Source: UBA4655 sp964585575 (lineage in GTDB: Bacteria; Planctomycetota; Planctomycetia; Pirellulales; UBA1268). Taken from it: DNA of 59,627 nt. Shown here one piece after another: positions 40,645-49,131 of this stretch (the first letter of the stretch is position 1; each line of letters starts with the position of its first letter). A program made the position numbers and the translations under genes. The stretch lies in NCBI GenBank assembly GCA_964585575.1, contig CAZPEM010000002.1, forward strand, positions 1 through 59,627, read 5' to 3'. The notes under the pieces were generated by a model. The model had not been told where the DNA came from and did no database searches. It worked only from the letters and a program-made list of their open reading frames with translations.

Positions 40645-41637
40645 TCACTCGGCGAGCGTCCGTTCCTGCTCGAACGACCTGCCATCGGACGTCGTCATCC
40701 GCACCTGAAGCCGGAGCCTGTCCGTCGCCGGCGGCGGGCCCGTCCAAGGCAGCTCGAGGTTGAAGCCGCGAACCCGCGAGGTGGGCCGAAACCGCCCGAG
40801 CACCTGCTGCGCTGGAATCTGCCAGGTGGCGACGGGCGCCGCGTCGGGCGGGGCGGCGGCCTCGAAGGCGGCCACGAACACGTCCCCGGCCGCGGCGACG
40901 AGCCGTTCGTCGGCGTCCCGCGGCTCGAAGACGACCGCGAGCCCGTCCGATCGTCCGTCGCCGTCGCGGTCGAACGGTCCGCTGCTCGACGCGTTGACGA
41001 CCAGGTGCGTGATCCCCTTCTCGTCCGCCGCGCTCTCCTCGTGGGAAAGCCGTCGCACGGGAGGAGGCAGGGCCGCGGTGGGCGGTGGATCGATCGGCCG
41101 CGGAGCGTTCTCGACGGGGCTTTCGAAGACCGGGCCCTCGGGTGCCCGCGCGGGCCCGAGCGATGTGCCGCGGAAGCGGAGGCCCGGGTTCGTGCCCGGC
41201 AGCGGCGGAACGCCGTCGAGCGTCGGAGGCTGCGTGGGAACAGGCGGGGCTGCCGGGGGCGGTGGCGAGCCCGTCCGGGGCGGCGGAACGAACTCGACGG
41301 CCGGGGCGTCGATCGTCGGCGGCACGAGGCTCGGGGCGACCGGTTTCGCCTTCGCCGGCTCGGCGACTCCCGGCGGCGGAAGAACCTGCTTCGGCAGGGA
41401 GGCGTCCGGATCGACGATCCCCAGCTGTTTCTTGAGCGATGCATTCTCGACCGCGATCCTGTCGAGCCGCGACGCCTTGAAGTGCAGTTCGTCCTGGAGC
41501 TGGTAGATCTGGTCCTCCTGAAGCCGCAACTCGCGCTCGAGGAGCTGCTGGTTGATGTCGCTGCGACAGCCGGCCACGAAGACGAGAGCGGCCGCGATGG
41601 CCGCGAGGCGGTTTCGAGAGTCGTTCGAGCGTGTCAT
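40645..41637 (-). CDS. Pro-rich lipoprotein with N-terminal coiled coil
   Basis: This gene encodes 330 residues. A signal sequence ends in V-F-V-A-G-C-R-S, a lipobox. Residues 30-70 form a coiled coil (L-L-E-R-E-L-R-L-Q-E-D-Q-I-Y). A long Pro-rich linker follows to about residue 195. The C-terminal 130 residues form a beta-rich domain with a calcium-like D-R-D-G-D-G-R-S-D. No named family is recognised. The stop abuts the GAPDH stop, so the genes are convergent with no gap. Confidence 0.7.
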   Translation of the reverse strand: MTRSNDSRNRLAAIAAALVFVAGCRSDINQQLLERELRLQEDQIYQLQDELHFKASRLDRIAVENASLKKQLGIVDPDASLPKQVLPPPGVAEPAKAKPVAPSLVPPTIDAPAVEFVPPPRTGSPPPPAAPPVPTQPPTLDGVPPLPGTNPGLRFRGTSLGPARAPEGPVFESPVENAPRPIDPPPTAALPPPVRRLSHEESAADEKGITHLVVNASSSGPFDRDGDGRSDGLAVVFEPRDADERLVAAAGDVFVAAFEAAAPPDAAPVATWQIPAQQVLGRFRPTSRVRGFNLELPWTGPPPATDRLRLQVRMTTSDGRSFEQERTLAE

Positions 41638-41729
41638 GACGCGCCTCCTTGCGCCTCAATCCACTTGGGCCACAGTCCTCGTGAGCCACAGTCCACCCGG
41701 GGCCCAACACACCGATGTCCCGCGGGGCG

Positions 41730-42332
41730 TCAGGCCTCCGCTTTCACTCCCGGCATCCGTTCGACCACCTCGTCGATCAGCTTGTAGTCGAGCGCCTCCT
41801 GCGCCGACATGAAGCGGTCGCGATCCGTGTCCTGCTCGATCTTCTCGAGCGGGTGCCCCGTGTGCTTGAGCAGGATCGCGTTGAGCTTCTGCTTGATGTT
41901 CTTGAACTCCTTCGCGTGGATCATGATCTCCTCGGCCGTGCCCTCCATGCCGGCGAGCGGCTGGTGGATCATGATCCTCGAGTTGGGCAGCGCCCGCCGC
42001 TTCCCCTTGGCGCCGGCCGTGAGCAGCACGGCGCCCATGGAGGCGCACTGGCCGATGCAGTAGGTGGCCACGTCGCAGGTGACGAACTGCATCGTGTCGT
42101 AGATCGCGAGGCCGGCGGTGACGCTTCCGCCGGGGGAGTTGATGTAGAGGTGGATGTCGGCCTTCGGGTCGTCCGACTGCAGGAAGAGCAGCTGGGCGAC
42201 GATCGCGTTGGCGACCTCGTCGTTCACCTGGGTTCCCAGGAAGACGATCCGGTCCTTCAGGAGCCGGCTGTAGATGTCCATCGCCCGCTCTTCGCGGCCG
42301 GACTTCTCGATGACGTAGGGGATCAGTGGCAT
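41730..42332 (-). CDS. clpP: ATP-dependent Clp protease proteolytic subunit (downstream copy)
   Basis: The protein has 200 residues, normal for ClpP. The catalytic triad is Ser98 in C-A-S-M-G, His123 in M-I-H-Q-P and Asp172. The ClpP signature Y-I-N-S-P-G-G-S-V-T-A-G is at residues 63-74. It forms a tetradecameric chamber and degrades proteins fed by ClpX or ClpA. The gene starts 7 nt after the second clpP gene. Both have complete active sites, so the two could form mixed rings. Confidence 0.95.
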   Translation of the reverse strand: MPLIPYVIEKSGREERAMDIYSRLLKDRIVFLGTQVNDEVANAIVAQLLFLQSDDPKADIHLYINSPGGSVTAGLAIYDTMQFVTCDVATYCIGQCASMGAVLLTAGAKGKRRALPNSRIMIHQPLAGMEGTAEEIMIHAKEFKNIKQKLNAILLKHTGHPLEKIEQDTDRDRFMSAQEALDYKLIDEVVERMPGVKAEA

Positions 42333-42339
42333 GGGATGT

Positions 42340-42981
42340 TCAGTCCTTCTCCTCGTCGGGAGCCGCCGGCGGCTTCGTGAGCACGTCGTCCACGAGGCCG
42401 TATTCCTTGGCCTCGGTGGCGGTGAGGTAGCGATCGCGGTCGGTGTCCTTGGCGATCCGCTCGATCGGCTGTCCGGTGTGGTGCGACAGGATCTCGTTGA
42501 GGATCGCCCGGGTCTTGATGATCTCGTCGGCCTGGATCTCGATGTCGCTCACCTGCCCGCCCACCTGGCCGTAGGGCTGGTGGATCATCACCTTGGCGTG
42601 CGGAAGCGCGAACCGCTTCCCCTTGGCGCCGCCGGCGAGCAGCACGGCCCCGCCGCTCGCGGCCAGGCCGACGCAGTAGGTCGCCACGGGGCAGGAAAGG
42701 ATCTGCATCGTGTCGTAGATCGCCATCGTGGCCGTCACGCTGCCGCCAGGCGAGTTGATGTAGAAGTGGATGTCCTTCCGCCGGTTCTCGCTCTGCAGGT
42801 AGAGCAGCTTCATGACGACTTCGTTCGCGTTGCCGTCGTAGATCTCCCCCTGCAGGAGGATGATGCGGTTTTCGAGCAGCAGGTCGCCGAGCGTCATCTG
42901 CCGCTGCCGCTGGTAGTCGCGGTAGGCGCTCGACGCCGATGGCATGGTCGGGAGGCGGTCGGTCATGGTGTTCCTGGTCAT
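42340..42981 (-). CDS. clpP: ATP-dependent Clp protease proteolytic subunit (upstream copy)
   Basis: This gene encodes 213 residues. The catalytic triad is Ser109 in A-A-S-G-G, His134 in M-I-H-Q-P and Asp183. Compared with the downstream copy it has an extra 12 or so N-terminal residues and the S-G-G in place of S-M-G at the active-site turn. It begins 36 nt after the trigger factor gene. ClpP paralogues in tandem occur in several phyla where they make hetero-oligomers. No clpX gene is in the window. Confidence 0.95.
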   Translation of the reverse strand: MTRNTMTDRLPTMPSASSAYRDYQRQRQMTLGDLLLENRIILLQGEIYDGNANEVVMKLLYLQSENRRKDIHFYINSPGGSVTATMAIYDTMQILSCPVATYCVGLAASGGAVLLAGGAKGKRFALPHAKVMIHQPYGQVGGQVSDIEIQADEIIKTRAILNEILSHHTGQPIERIAKDTDRDRYLTATEAKEYGLVDDVLTKPPAAPDEEKD

Positions 42982-43017
42982 GGGTCGTTCACGGCCGCGG
43001 GGCTCCGCGGCATGGCA

Positions 43018-44550
43018 CTATCGACGGGAGACGCTCCGCAGGTCCATCGCCTCGCTGCGGGTGGCGGTGGGAATCTCCTCCTCGCCGACGACACGGCCGC
43101 ACACGGCATGGTCGATGGCGTCGGAATCGGGCCGCTCGAACTCGAAGGGAACGTCCTTGAACTTCGCCTGCGAAGTGATCAGGTCGATCGTCTTCCGCTC
43201 GATGATCTGGTTTCGCAGCACGTCCATCAGCCCCCGCTTCTCGAGGCTCGACCTGACTCTCCGCGGGGAATCGCCCGACTGTGAGGCGATCGCCCTGATC
43301 TCCTCGTCGTAGTCGGCCGGGGCGTCGACGATCTGATTTTCCTCCGCGAGCTTCTCGAGGATGAAGTGCTCCTTGAGGGCCCGGGACGTGCTCGCCATGA
43401 CGGTCTGCCGGAGGCTGTTCACGTGGCGGCGGATCGTGTCGTCGTCGAACCCGCTGCGACGAAGCTCCAGGATCGACCGCTCGAGCTCCCGCTGGGCCTG
43501 CCGACGCAGCAATTCGGGCGGAAGGTCCCACGAAGCCGACGCCGTGAGCGCCTCGGCGACCTGCTGCCGCACCTGGCGGCGGCGATGCCATTCGAGACGG
43601 TTTTCAAGCTGCTTCCGGACGGCCGCACGGAACTCGTCGGCCGACTCGAAGCCGCCGAACTCGGCGAGCAGCGAGGCCGACAGCTCCGGCGGCTGGAACC
43701 GCTTCACATCGACCACGGTGATTTCGGCATTCACGTTCTTGCCACGCAGGTCCTCGCGGGCGGCGTCGGCCAGGACGGCGATCTCCGCCGAAACCGTAGA
43801 GCCGGGCTTGGCCTTGGAGATCAGCTTGTCGAAACCGGCGAGCTCCGCGTCGGCGAACGACAGCTTCGACCGCACCACGATCTCCACCTCGTCGGCTTCC
43901 GAAACGACCTCGCCGTCATGGGTGAACCGCAGGTTGGCCACGACGAGATCGCCCGTCGTCGGCGGCTCGCTCGAGGGGATCAGCCGACCACGCTCCCGCA
44001 GGATCTCCCGGCTGGCCTCGTCGACATCGGCCTCGGAGATCTCCCGGGTCGGTCGGTTGATCGAAAGCCCCTTCCACTTCGGCAGCTCGAACTCCGGCCG
44101 GACTTCGATCGAGAACTCGAACGTCATCGGGCCCTCGTCGGGCAGCACGACGGCCGCCACGTCGAGATCGGGCTCGCTGATCGGGGCCAGCTTCGCGCGG
44201 TCGCTCACCTGCGCCATCGCGTCGGTGAGCAGCTTCGAGCGGATCTGGTCCTTCAATTCGGTCCTGAAACGGTTCGTGACGAGCGACTTCGGTGCCCGGC
44301 CGGGCCTGAAACCGGGGAGGAGGGCATTCGGCATCAGCTCGCCGATCGCCTCGTTGAAGTAGCGGTCGATCTCTTCCCGCGGCACGGTCACCTTCACCCG
44401 CCGCTGGCAGGTGGAGACGTTCGTCACCTCGATGTCGAACTTCAGTTCGGCGATCTGCTCGCCTCCTGCCGTGCCCGACCCGAGCAAGGCCTCGCTGGCG
44501 TCGGAGGTGGCGAGGGGCTTGGTGGCGTCGGCGCTGGCGGCAGGGGGCAT
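43018..44550 (-). CDS. tig: Trigger factor
   Basis: The predicted protein has 510 residues from the ATG at 44550. The frame stays open to 45555 through the tRNA and FHA genes, which is a chance extension. The ribosome-binding motif G-F-R-P-G-R-A-P is at about residues 83-90. The FKBP-type domain follows with G-D-L-V-V-A-N-L-R-F, and the C-terminal arms are helical. Trigger factor binds nascent chains at the ribosome exit. No Shine-Dalgarno is visible at this start. The gene order tig-clpP-clpP is conserved in many bacteria. Confidence 0.92.
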   Translation of the reverse strand: MPPAASADATKPLATSDASEALLGSGTAGGEQIAELKFDIEVTNVSTCQRRVKVTVPREEIDRYFNEAIGELMPNALLPGFRPGRAPKSLVTNRFRTELKDQIRSKLLTDAMAQVSDRAKLAPISEPDLDVAAVVLPDEGPMTFEFSIEVRPEFELPKWKGLSINRPTREISEADVDEASREILRERGRLIPSSEPPTTGDLVVANLRFTHDGEVVSEADEVEIVVRSKLSFADAELAGFDKLISKAKPGSTVSAEIAVLADAAREDLRGKNVNAEITVVDVKRFQPPELSASLLAEFGGFESADEFRAAVRKQLENRLEWHRRRQVRQQVAEALTASASWDLPPELLRRQAQRELERSILELRRSGFDDDTIRRHVNSLRQTVMASTSRALKEHFILEKLAEENQIVDAPADYDEEIRAIASQSGDSPRRVRSSLEKRGLMDVLRNQIIERKTIDLITSQAKFKDVPFEFERPDSDAIDHAVCGRVVGEEEIPTATRSEAMDLRSVSRR

Positions 44551-44591
44551 GGATGCTCGGAAGGAGGGGGGGCGTGGATAGGAGGAACGAA

Positions 44592-44664
44592 AGCGGGTGA
44601 TGGGATTCGAACCCACGACAACCACGTTGGCAACGTGGTGCTCTACCAACTGAGCTACACCCGC
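44592..44664 (-). tRNA. tRNA-Gly (anticodon GCC)
   Basis: The acceptor stem pairs GCGGGTG with CACCCGC. The D-arm reads AGCTCAGTTGGTAGAGC and the T-arm GGTTCGAATCC. The anticodon loop TTGCCAA gives GCC, which reads GGC and GGT. The discriminator is T at 44592 on the plus-strand complement, and CCA is not encoded. It lies just upstream of tig and may be cotranscribed with it. Confidence 0.95.
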
Positions 44665-44895
44665 ACCTGAGCGACGCCCGCGGCAGACGGCAAGACCGCG
44701 GAAATCTCCGGAAACCCCGCGATTATAGGAGTGCGGCGGCCTGCCGCAAGGGCATCCTTCAGGAGGGCTGGGGTGGGCACGCAAATCAGGGGTTTTCGCG
44801 ATCCACGCCGCGAGACACTGCCTTGGTTTGGAATGCCCGCACGGGGCATCGTAGACTCCAAGCAGCCCGCAATTCCTCCCCGAAAACGCCCGTTC

Positions 44896-45543
44896 ATGAA
44901 GGTCAGTTTCGTCGTTCTCGAGCCGGAATCGAAGCGGGGAACCTACGAGGTTCCTCTCCCGGTCGTGGTTGGCCGCGGCAGCGAGGCGCGGTTTCGCATC
45001 CAGCAGGACCAGATCAGCCGCAAGCACTGCGAGCTCTTCGATCGCGACGGCGGCGTCTACGTGCGCGACCTCGGCAGCACCAACGGCACGTTTCTCGACG
45101 GGGAGCAGATCGCGGCGAGCATCCGCACGCCCGTGACTTCTGGAAGCGTGCTGCGGGTCGGCACGATCGAAATCCGCATCGACTACGGCGGGGCGGCCGC
45201 GGTGCCGAAGCCGGCCGTCGAGCAGAATGCGACGAGCGAGGAGCTCCCCGAGCTGGCGATCGAAGCGGCTCCGGCGGCCGGCGTCACGGAGGCGATCGAG
45301 ACGGAGAAGCCGATCGATGCGGAGATGGTCGTCGAGACGGAGAACTCGCCCGAGCCCGGCGACTTCGGCGTCATCGAGGCCGAGCAGCCCGTCGACGAGG
45401 CCTTCGACCCGGCGGCCTTGGGCGACGCCGTGGCCGAAGCCGAACCGCCTGCGGACGGCTCCTTCGATTTCCTCGGCGGTGCGAAGGAAGAACAGCCGTC
45501 CGCCGACGCGGATCTCGACGACTTCTTCAAGGGGCTCAAGTAA
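44896..45543 (+). CDS. FHA domain protein
   Basis: The predicted protein has 215 residues from the ATG at 44896; the longer frame to 44731 is not supported. The FHA domain spans residues 20-95 with V-V-G-R-G-S-E-A, then I-S-R-K-H-C-E-L and L-G-S-T-N-G-T-F-L. These are the phosphothreonine-binding residues of the fold. The C-terminal half is acidic and Pro/Ala-rich, and probably disordered. It may bind a Ser/Thr-kinase substrate. The stop is directly followed by the panB start. Confidence 0.88.
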   Translation: MKVSFVVLEPESKRGTYEVPLPVVVGRGSEARFRIQQDQISRKHCELFDRDGGVYVRDLGSTNGTFLDGEQIAASIRTPVTSGSVLRVGTIEIRIDYGGAAAVPKPAVEQNATSEELPELAIEAAPAAGVTEAIETEKPIDAEMVVETENSPEPGDFGVIEAEQPVDEAFDPAALGDAVAEAEPPADGSFDFLGGAKEEQPSADADLDDFFKGLK

Positions 45544-46392
45544 GTGGCCCAGCAATCAAACCGATCAATCCCGGCAAACCAGTCCAACCCGACGGCCTCT
45601 GCGGCAAAGCGGGTGACCGTCCGCGACCTCGTCGCCGCGAAGGGGAGTCGACGGCCGATCTCGATGGTGACAGCCTACGACTTTCCCACCGCGCGGCTCG
45701 TGGATGCGGCCGGCGTCGACTGCGTCCTCGTCGGCGACAGCGTGGCGATGGTCGTCGCAGGACGCTCCTCGACGATCCCCGCGACGATCGAGCAGATGAT
45801 CTACCACGGCGAGATCGTCTCGCGCGGGGTGGAGCGGGCCTTCGTCGTCGTCGATCTCCCCTTCCCTCTCCAGCACCTCGGCGTGGAACGCGCCATCGAG
45901 GCCTCGGCCAGAATCCTCAAGGAGACCGGCTGCCAGGGGGTGAAGCTCGAGGGCACGGCGGGACAGGCGGACGTGATCGCCGGCATCGCGGGGGCCGGGA
46001 TTCCCGTGATGGGGCACGTGGGCCTGCGGCCCCAGGCGGTGCACCAGCTCGGCGGCTACCGGATGCAGCGGGACCACGACCGCCTCATGGACGACGCGAA
46101 GGCCGCGGCCGCCGCCGGTGCGTTCGCCGTGGTGCTGGAATGCATCCCGCAGGAGACGGCTGCCGCGATCACCGAATCGATCGCCGTGCCGACGATCGGC
46201 ATCGGCGCGGGCGTCCGCTGCGACGGCCAGGTGCTCGTGCTCCACGACCTCGTCGGCCTGTCGCCGGACCGCGTGCCCCGGTTCGTGAGGCGGTATGCCG
46301 ATGCGGGCGGGGCGGTCCGCGACGCCGTGGCCCGGTGGCATGCTGACGTCGTCGATCGTCGCTTTCCCGGTCCCGACGAGACGCTCGGGTGA
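45544..46392 (+). CDS. panB: 3-methyl-2-oxobutanoate hydroxymethyltransferase
   Basis: This gene encodes 282 residues from a GTG at 45544, right after the FHA stop. The first 20 residues are poorly conserved; the domain begins at V-T-V-R-D-L. It has the PanB marks M-V-T-A-Y-D-F, V-L-V-G-D-S, and G-H-V-G-L-R-P-Q. The enzyme makes ketopantoate from alpha-ketoisovalerate for pantothenate and coenzyme A. No panC or panD is nearby. Confidence 0.93.
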   Translation: MAQQSNRSIPANQSNPTASAAKRVTVRDLVAAKGSRRPISMVTAYDFPTARLVDAAGVDCVLVGDSVAMVVAGRSSTIPATIEQMIYHGEIVSRGVERAFVVVDLPFPLQHLGVERAIEASARILKETGCQGVKLEGTAGQADVIAGIAGAGIPVMGHVGLRPQAVHQLGGYRMQRDHDRLMDDAKAAAAAGAFAVVLECIPQETAAAITESIAVPTIGIGAGVRCDGQVLVLHDLVGLSPDRVPRFVRRYADAGGAVRDAVARWHADVVDRRFPGPDETLG

Positions 46393-46425
46393 GTCGCTTC
46401 GGCGACGGAGCCGCTTCGTAAACGC

Positions 46426-46911
46426 CTACGGCAGGACGACCTCGTCGGAGATGACGACCGGCTTGCTCGTCGTCACCGCCGCGGTCGGGCTCGGCGTTGG
46501 CACCGTCGTGCCGCCGGCAGGAATGCCACCGGCAGGAATGCCACCGGCAGGAATGCCACCGGCGGGGAGCCCCTCGGCGACCGAGCCCGAGCAGCCGTCG
46601 CATCCACCCGCCCCCGCGGCGACCGCTCCACCCGCCGCGGGCCCGCAGGGGGCCGTCGCGCAGGGAGCCCCACCCATCGCGGGCTGGCCGCAGGGCTGCA
46701 TCGCGGGGGCGGCCACTGGGCCGGCGGCGCCCGTCGGCACGAACCCGGGGGGAAGGTGGCCGAAGCACCGCTCGTACTTCCAGACCTCGAGCCGGATGTA
46801 GGACTCGCTGAGCGACTTGCAGCCCACCGACGAAAGCATCGCGGGCAGCAGCCCGCAGGCACACATCAGCATTGGCAGGCTCGCGGCAGGCCGCCGGCAG
46901 ATCCGTCGCAT
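46426..46911 (-). CDS. Lipoprotein with GGIPA repeats
   Basis: The predicted protein has 161 residues from the ATG at 46911. A hydrophobic signal ends in L-S-S-V-G-C, a lipobox. A short conserved block follows (Y-I-R-L-E-V-W-K-Y-E-R-C-F-G). The rest is low complexity, with C-G and P-A-G-G units, including three perfect P-A-G-G-I repeats from a 15-nt repeat. Several Cys are scattered. No named family is recognised. It shares the M-Q-P-C-G motif with the small Cys-rich lipoprotein at 53220. Confidence 0.6.
   Translation of the reverse strand: MRRICRRPAASLPMLMCACGLLPAMLSSVGCKSLSESYIRLEVWKYERCFGHLPPGFVPTGAAGPVAAPAMQPCGQPAMGGAPCATAPCGPAAGGAVAAGAGGCDGCSGSVAEGLPAGGIPAGGIPAGGIPAGGTTVPTPSPTAAVTTSKPVVISDEVVLP
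46516..46560 (-). repeat. Three 15-bp perfect tandem repeats
   Basis: The unit GGCAGGAATGCCACC recurs at 46516, 46531 and 46546, with a degenerate fourth copy after. It lies in frame in the lipoprotein gene and encodes G-G-I-P-A units. The in-frame unit would allow length change without loss of the protein. Confidence 0.85.
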
Positions 46912-47061
46912 CGAAGCGTCTCCGTTCCTTCGGGAAGAGTCGGAAGCGGATCGCATTCCTCGCGACGAGCTTCCGAGCAACCCTACCCCTTGAAACGTGC
47001 GCGGCAAATCGGCGCCGGCGGGCGGTGGAAGATTTTCGGAGGCGGCCTGCGGACGAGAGGG

Positions 47062-47151
47062 CTACCCCTTCCGGTGGCGAATGCGGGCGCGCATGCGGCG
47101 CTTCTTCTGGCCGAGCTTGCGGCGGCCCTTGCCTGTTTTCTTGACACCCAT
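47062..47151 (-). CDS. 29-residue basic protein, bS22/AURKAIP1-COX24-like
   Basis: This tiny gene encodes 29 residues from the ATG at 47151, preceded by GGGAGAA. More than half the residues are Lys or Arg. The pattern M-G-V-K-K-T-G-K-G-R-R-K, then K-K-R-R-M-R-A-R and a closing R-H-R-K-G, fits the AURKAIP1/COX24 (DUF1713) type of small ribosomal protein. Such proteins are usually missed in annotation because of their length. It lies alone between two larger genes. Confidence 0.7.
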   Translation of the reverse strand: MGVKKTGKGRRKLGQKKRRMRARIRHRKG

Positions 47152-47198
47152 GAGTTTCTCCCTGCTGCGTTGGTGCTGTCGGTCGTGCGGATTGTAAA

Positions 47199-48329
47199 GT
47201 GGGAGGGCTTTCGCACAAGTTCGCAGGGGCCAGTCGCCGCGTGATCACGAGCTTTCCCACCTACGCCCGCCGAGCTGAGGACGGCCGCTGGCGGGTCCAC
47301 GTGGCCGGCATGGTCTGCCGGCCGCTGCCCCCCACGAGCCGACGCAGGAACATGGCGATCGCCGTGCTCAAGAGGCTGCTCGACCTCGACGCGGACCAGG
47401 CCCGCTCGCCGCTGTTCCAGCACCGGGCCGACGCCTTCTTCTTCCAGCGGGTGGCCGGGCAGCCGGTCGAGGTCGTGATCGGCGGCCGGCGGTTTTCCGC
47501 CGGGGCCACCGACCGGGTGGGCCACTTTTCGACCGTGCTCGAGCTCGACGAACAGCTGCTCGGCGAGGTCCGCGGCGAGCCCCCCGCCGGCAACGGAAGG
47601 TCGATCGCCTGCCGCGTCGAGACGGTTCCCCAGGCCGACGACCGGCCGGAGGATCGCGAGGATGCCGCGGCCGCTCCGGGGCGGATTCACGTCGTCGAGC
47701 GGGAGGGGCTGTCGGTCGTGTCCGACATCGACGACACCGTCAAGGACAGCAACGTCATCGAAAAGCGGGAGCTCCTCGCCAACACGTTCATCCGGGAATT
47801 CCGCCCGATCGACGACATGGTGGAGGCGTTCCGAAGGCTCGAGGCGGGCGGTGCGGCGTTCCATTACGTGTCCGCGAGCCCCTGGCAGCTCGCCAGCTGC
47901 CTCCGCGAATTCTTCGAGAAGGAGGGGCTTCCGGCCGGGTCGATGCACCTGAAGCTCTTTCGGCTGAAGGATTCGACGCCCCTGGGCCGGTTTCCGTCGC
48001 GGAAGCGGTCGAAGCGGCGTGCGATCGAGCGGATCCTCGCCGACTTTCCGGGCCGGCGGTTCCTGCTCGTCGGCGATTCCGGCGAGCTCGATCCGGAGGT
48101 CTACGCCTCGGTCGCACGGCGAAATCCGGGCCGCGTCGCCGGCATCGCGATCCGGCTCGTTCATCGGGGCGACGCCGCGGCGGTGGTGCGGCATCGGCTC
48201 GGGAAGCTCGCCAGGCGTCTTCCGCACGGCATGCTCGCGGTCTTCGAGCGGGCGGAGGAGGCGTTCCCGTCCGGTCTCTTCGATCCGCACGGCCGCGGCG
48301 GTCACCACGGGCTGTCGAACGCGTTCTGA
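47199..48329 (+). CDS. App1-type phosphatidate phosphatase (DUF2183)
   Basis: This gene encodes up to 376 residues from a GTG at 47199; a GTG at 47241 is also possible, and neither has a good ribosome site. The catalytic HAD-type motif is V-S-D-I-D-D-T-V-K-D-S-N-V in the middle of the protein. V-S-A-S-P-W-Q-L and L-L-V-G-D-S-G-E follow, as in the App1 family, whose yeast member removes the phosphate of phosphatidic acid. The last 28 nt overlap the yraN gene tail to tail. Confidence 0.85.
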   Translation: MGGLSHKFAGASRRVITSFPTYARRAEDGRWRVHVAGMVCRPLPPTSRRRNMAIAVLKRLLDLDADQARSPLFQHRADAFFFQRVAGQPVEVVIGGRRFSAGATDRVGHFSTVLELDEQLLGEVRGEPPAGNGRSIACRVETVPQADDRPEDREDAAAAPGRIHVVEREGLSVVSDIDDTVKDSNVIEKRELLANTFIREFRPIDDMVEAFRRLEAGGAAFHYVSASPWQLASCLREFFEKEGLPAGSMHLKLFRLKDSTPLGRFPSRKRSKRRAIERILADFPGRRFLLVGDSGELDPEVYASVARRNPGRVAGIAIRLVHRGDAAAVVRHRLGKLARRLPHGMLAVFERAEEAFPSGLFDPHGRGGHHGLSNAF

Positions 48330-48688
48330 AAGTGCTCGACGTCGGGCTCGCGGCCGTCGTGGTGGAAGAGCACCGTCACGACGTCGATCCGCACGCTGCA
48401 ATCCTCGAGCTTGTGGCGTCGGATGTAGGCCGACGCGAGTTCGGCGACCCGCCGCTGCTTCGCCGGGCCCACGGTCTCGGCCGGGTGGCCGTGCTCGAGG
48501 TCGCTGCGGCTGCGAACCTCCACGAAGACCACGGTGCGGCCGTCGAGGGCGACGATGTCGAGGTCGCCCCGGAGCACCCGCTCCCGCAGTCCGACGATCC
48601 GGTAGCCCTGCCGGCGAAGATACGCGGCCGCGACGGCCTCTCCACGGTGGCCGATCGAATCGCGAGATGGTCGGCCCCAGAGAGGCAT
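48302..48688 (-). CDS. yraN: YraN/UPF0102 family protein
   Basis: The predicted protein has 128 residues from the ATG at 48688. It carries the UPF0102 marks G-E-A-V-A-A-A-Y-L, then G-D-L-D-I-V-A-L-D and V-F-V-E-V-R-S-R. These place it in the restriction endonuclease-like (Holliday-junction resolvase-type) fold. The function is unknown. It is downstream of rplS, as in many bacteria, with a 29-nt gap. Confidence 0.9.
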   Translation of the reverse strand: MPLWGRPSRDSIGHRGEAVAAAYLRRQGYRIVGLRERVLRGDLDIVALDGRTVVFVEVRSRSDLEHGHPAETVGPAKQRRVAELASAYIRRHKLEDCSVRIDVVTVLFHHDGREPDVEHFQNAFDSPW

Positions 48689-48717
48689 CGCCGAGCCTGC
48701 GCCGCTCGCCGCAAAGG

Positions 48718-49131
48718 CTACGCCTTGACGGCCTTCTTCTTCGCGGCCTTGGCCGGCTTCGCGGCGGTGGCCTCGGTCGTCTCGGCCCGCTTCTCCTTCA
48801 GGCGGACCGACTTGCCGACCCGGTCGCGAAGGTAGTAGAGCTTCGCGCGGCGGGCGACGCCCGACCGCTTCACTTCGATCTTCGCGATCTTCGGAGAGTG
48901 GATCGGGAACTTCCGTTCCACGCCCTCGCCGGCGACGATCCGACGCACCGTGAACGTCTCGCGGCTCCCCGAACCCGCGCGGGCGATCACCACGCCGTTG
49001 AAGATCTGAATGCGTTCCTTGTCTCCCTCGAGAATTCGCGTGTGGACGTCGACGGTGTCGCCGATCGCGAAGGGTGCGACGTCGGACTTGAGGCTCGAGG
49101 CCTCCACTTTGGCGAGGATCTTCTGGCTCAT
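48718..49131 (-). CDS. rplS: 50S ribosomal protein L19
   Basis: The predicted protein has 137 residues from the ATG at 49131, with an AAAGGAG 8 nt upstream. It has the family marks G-D-T-V-D-V-H, F-N-G-V-V-I-A and K-L-Y-Y-L-R. A Lys/Ala-rich tail of about 22 residues extends the C-terminus. The start overlaps the trmD stop by 4 nt. The longer frame to 49242 is a shadow within trmD. Confidence 0.95.
   Translation of the reverse strand: MSQKILAKVEASSLKSDVAPFAIGDTVDVHTRILEGDKERIQIFNGVVIARAGSGSRETFTVRRIVAGEGVERKFPIHSPKIAKIEVKRSGVARRAKLYYLRDRVGKSVRLKEKRAETTEATAAKPAKAAKKKAVKA

Noticed and set aside
43018..45555. An 845-residue extended trigger factor
   Set aside because: The extension would run through the tRNA-Gly gene and antisense to the FHA gene. 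The ATG at 44550 is the sensible start.
46516..46560. Short repeats as a possible CRISPR array
   Set aside because: The units are back to back without spacers and encode protein in frame.
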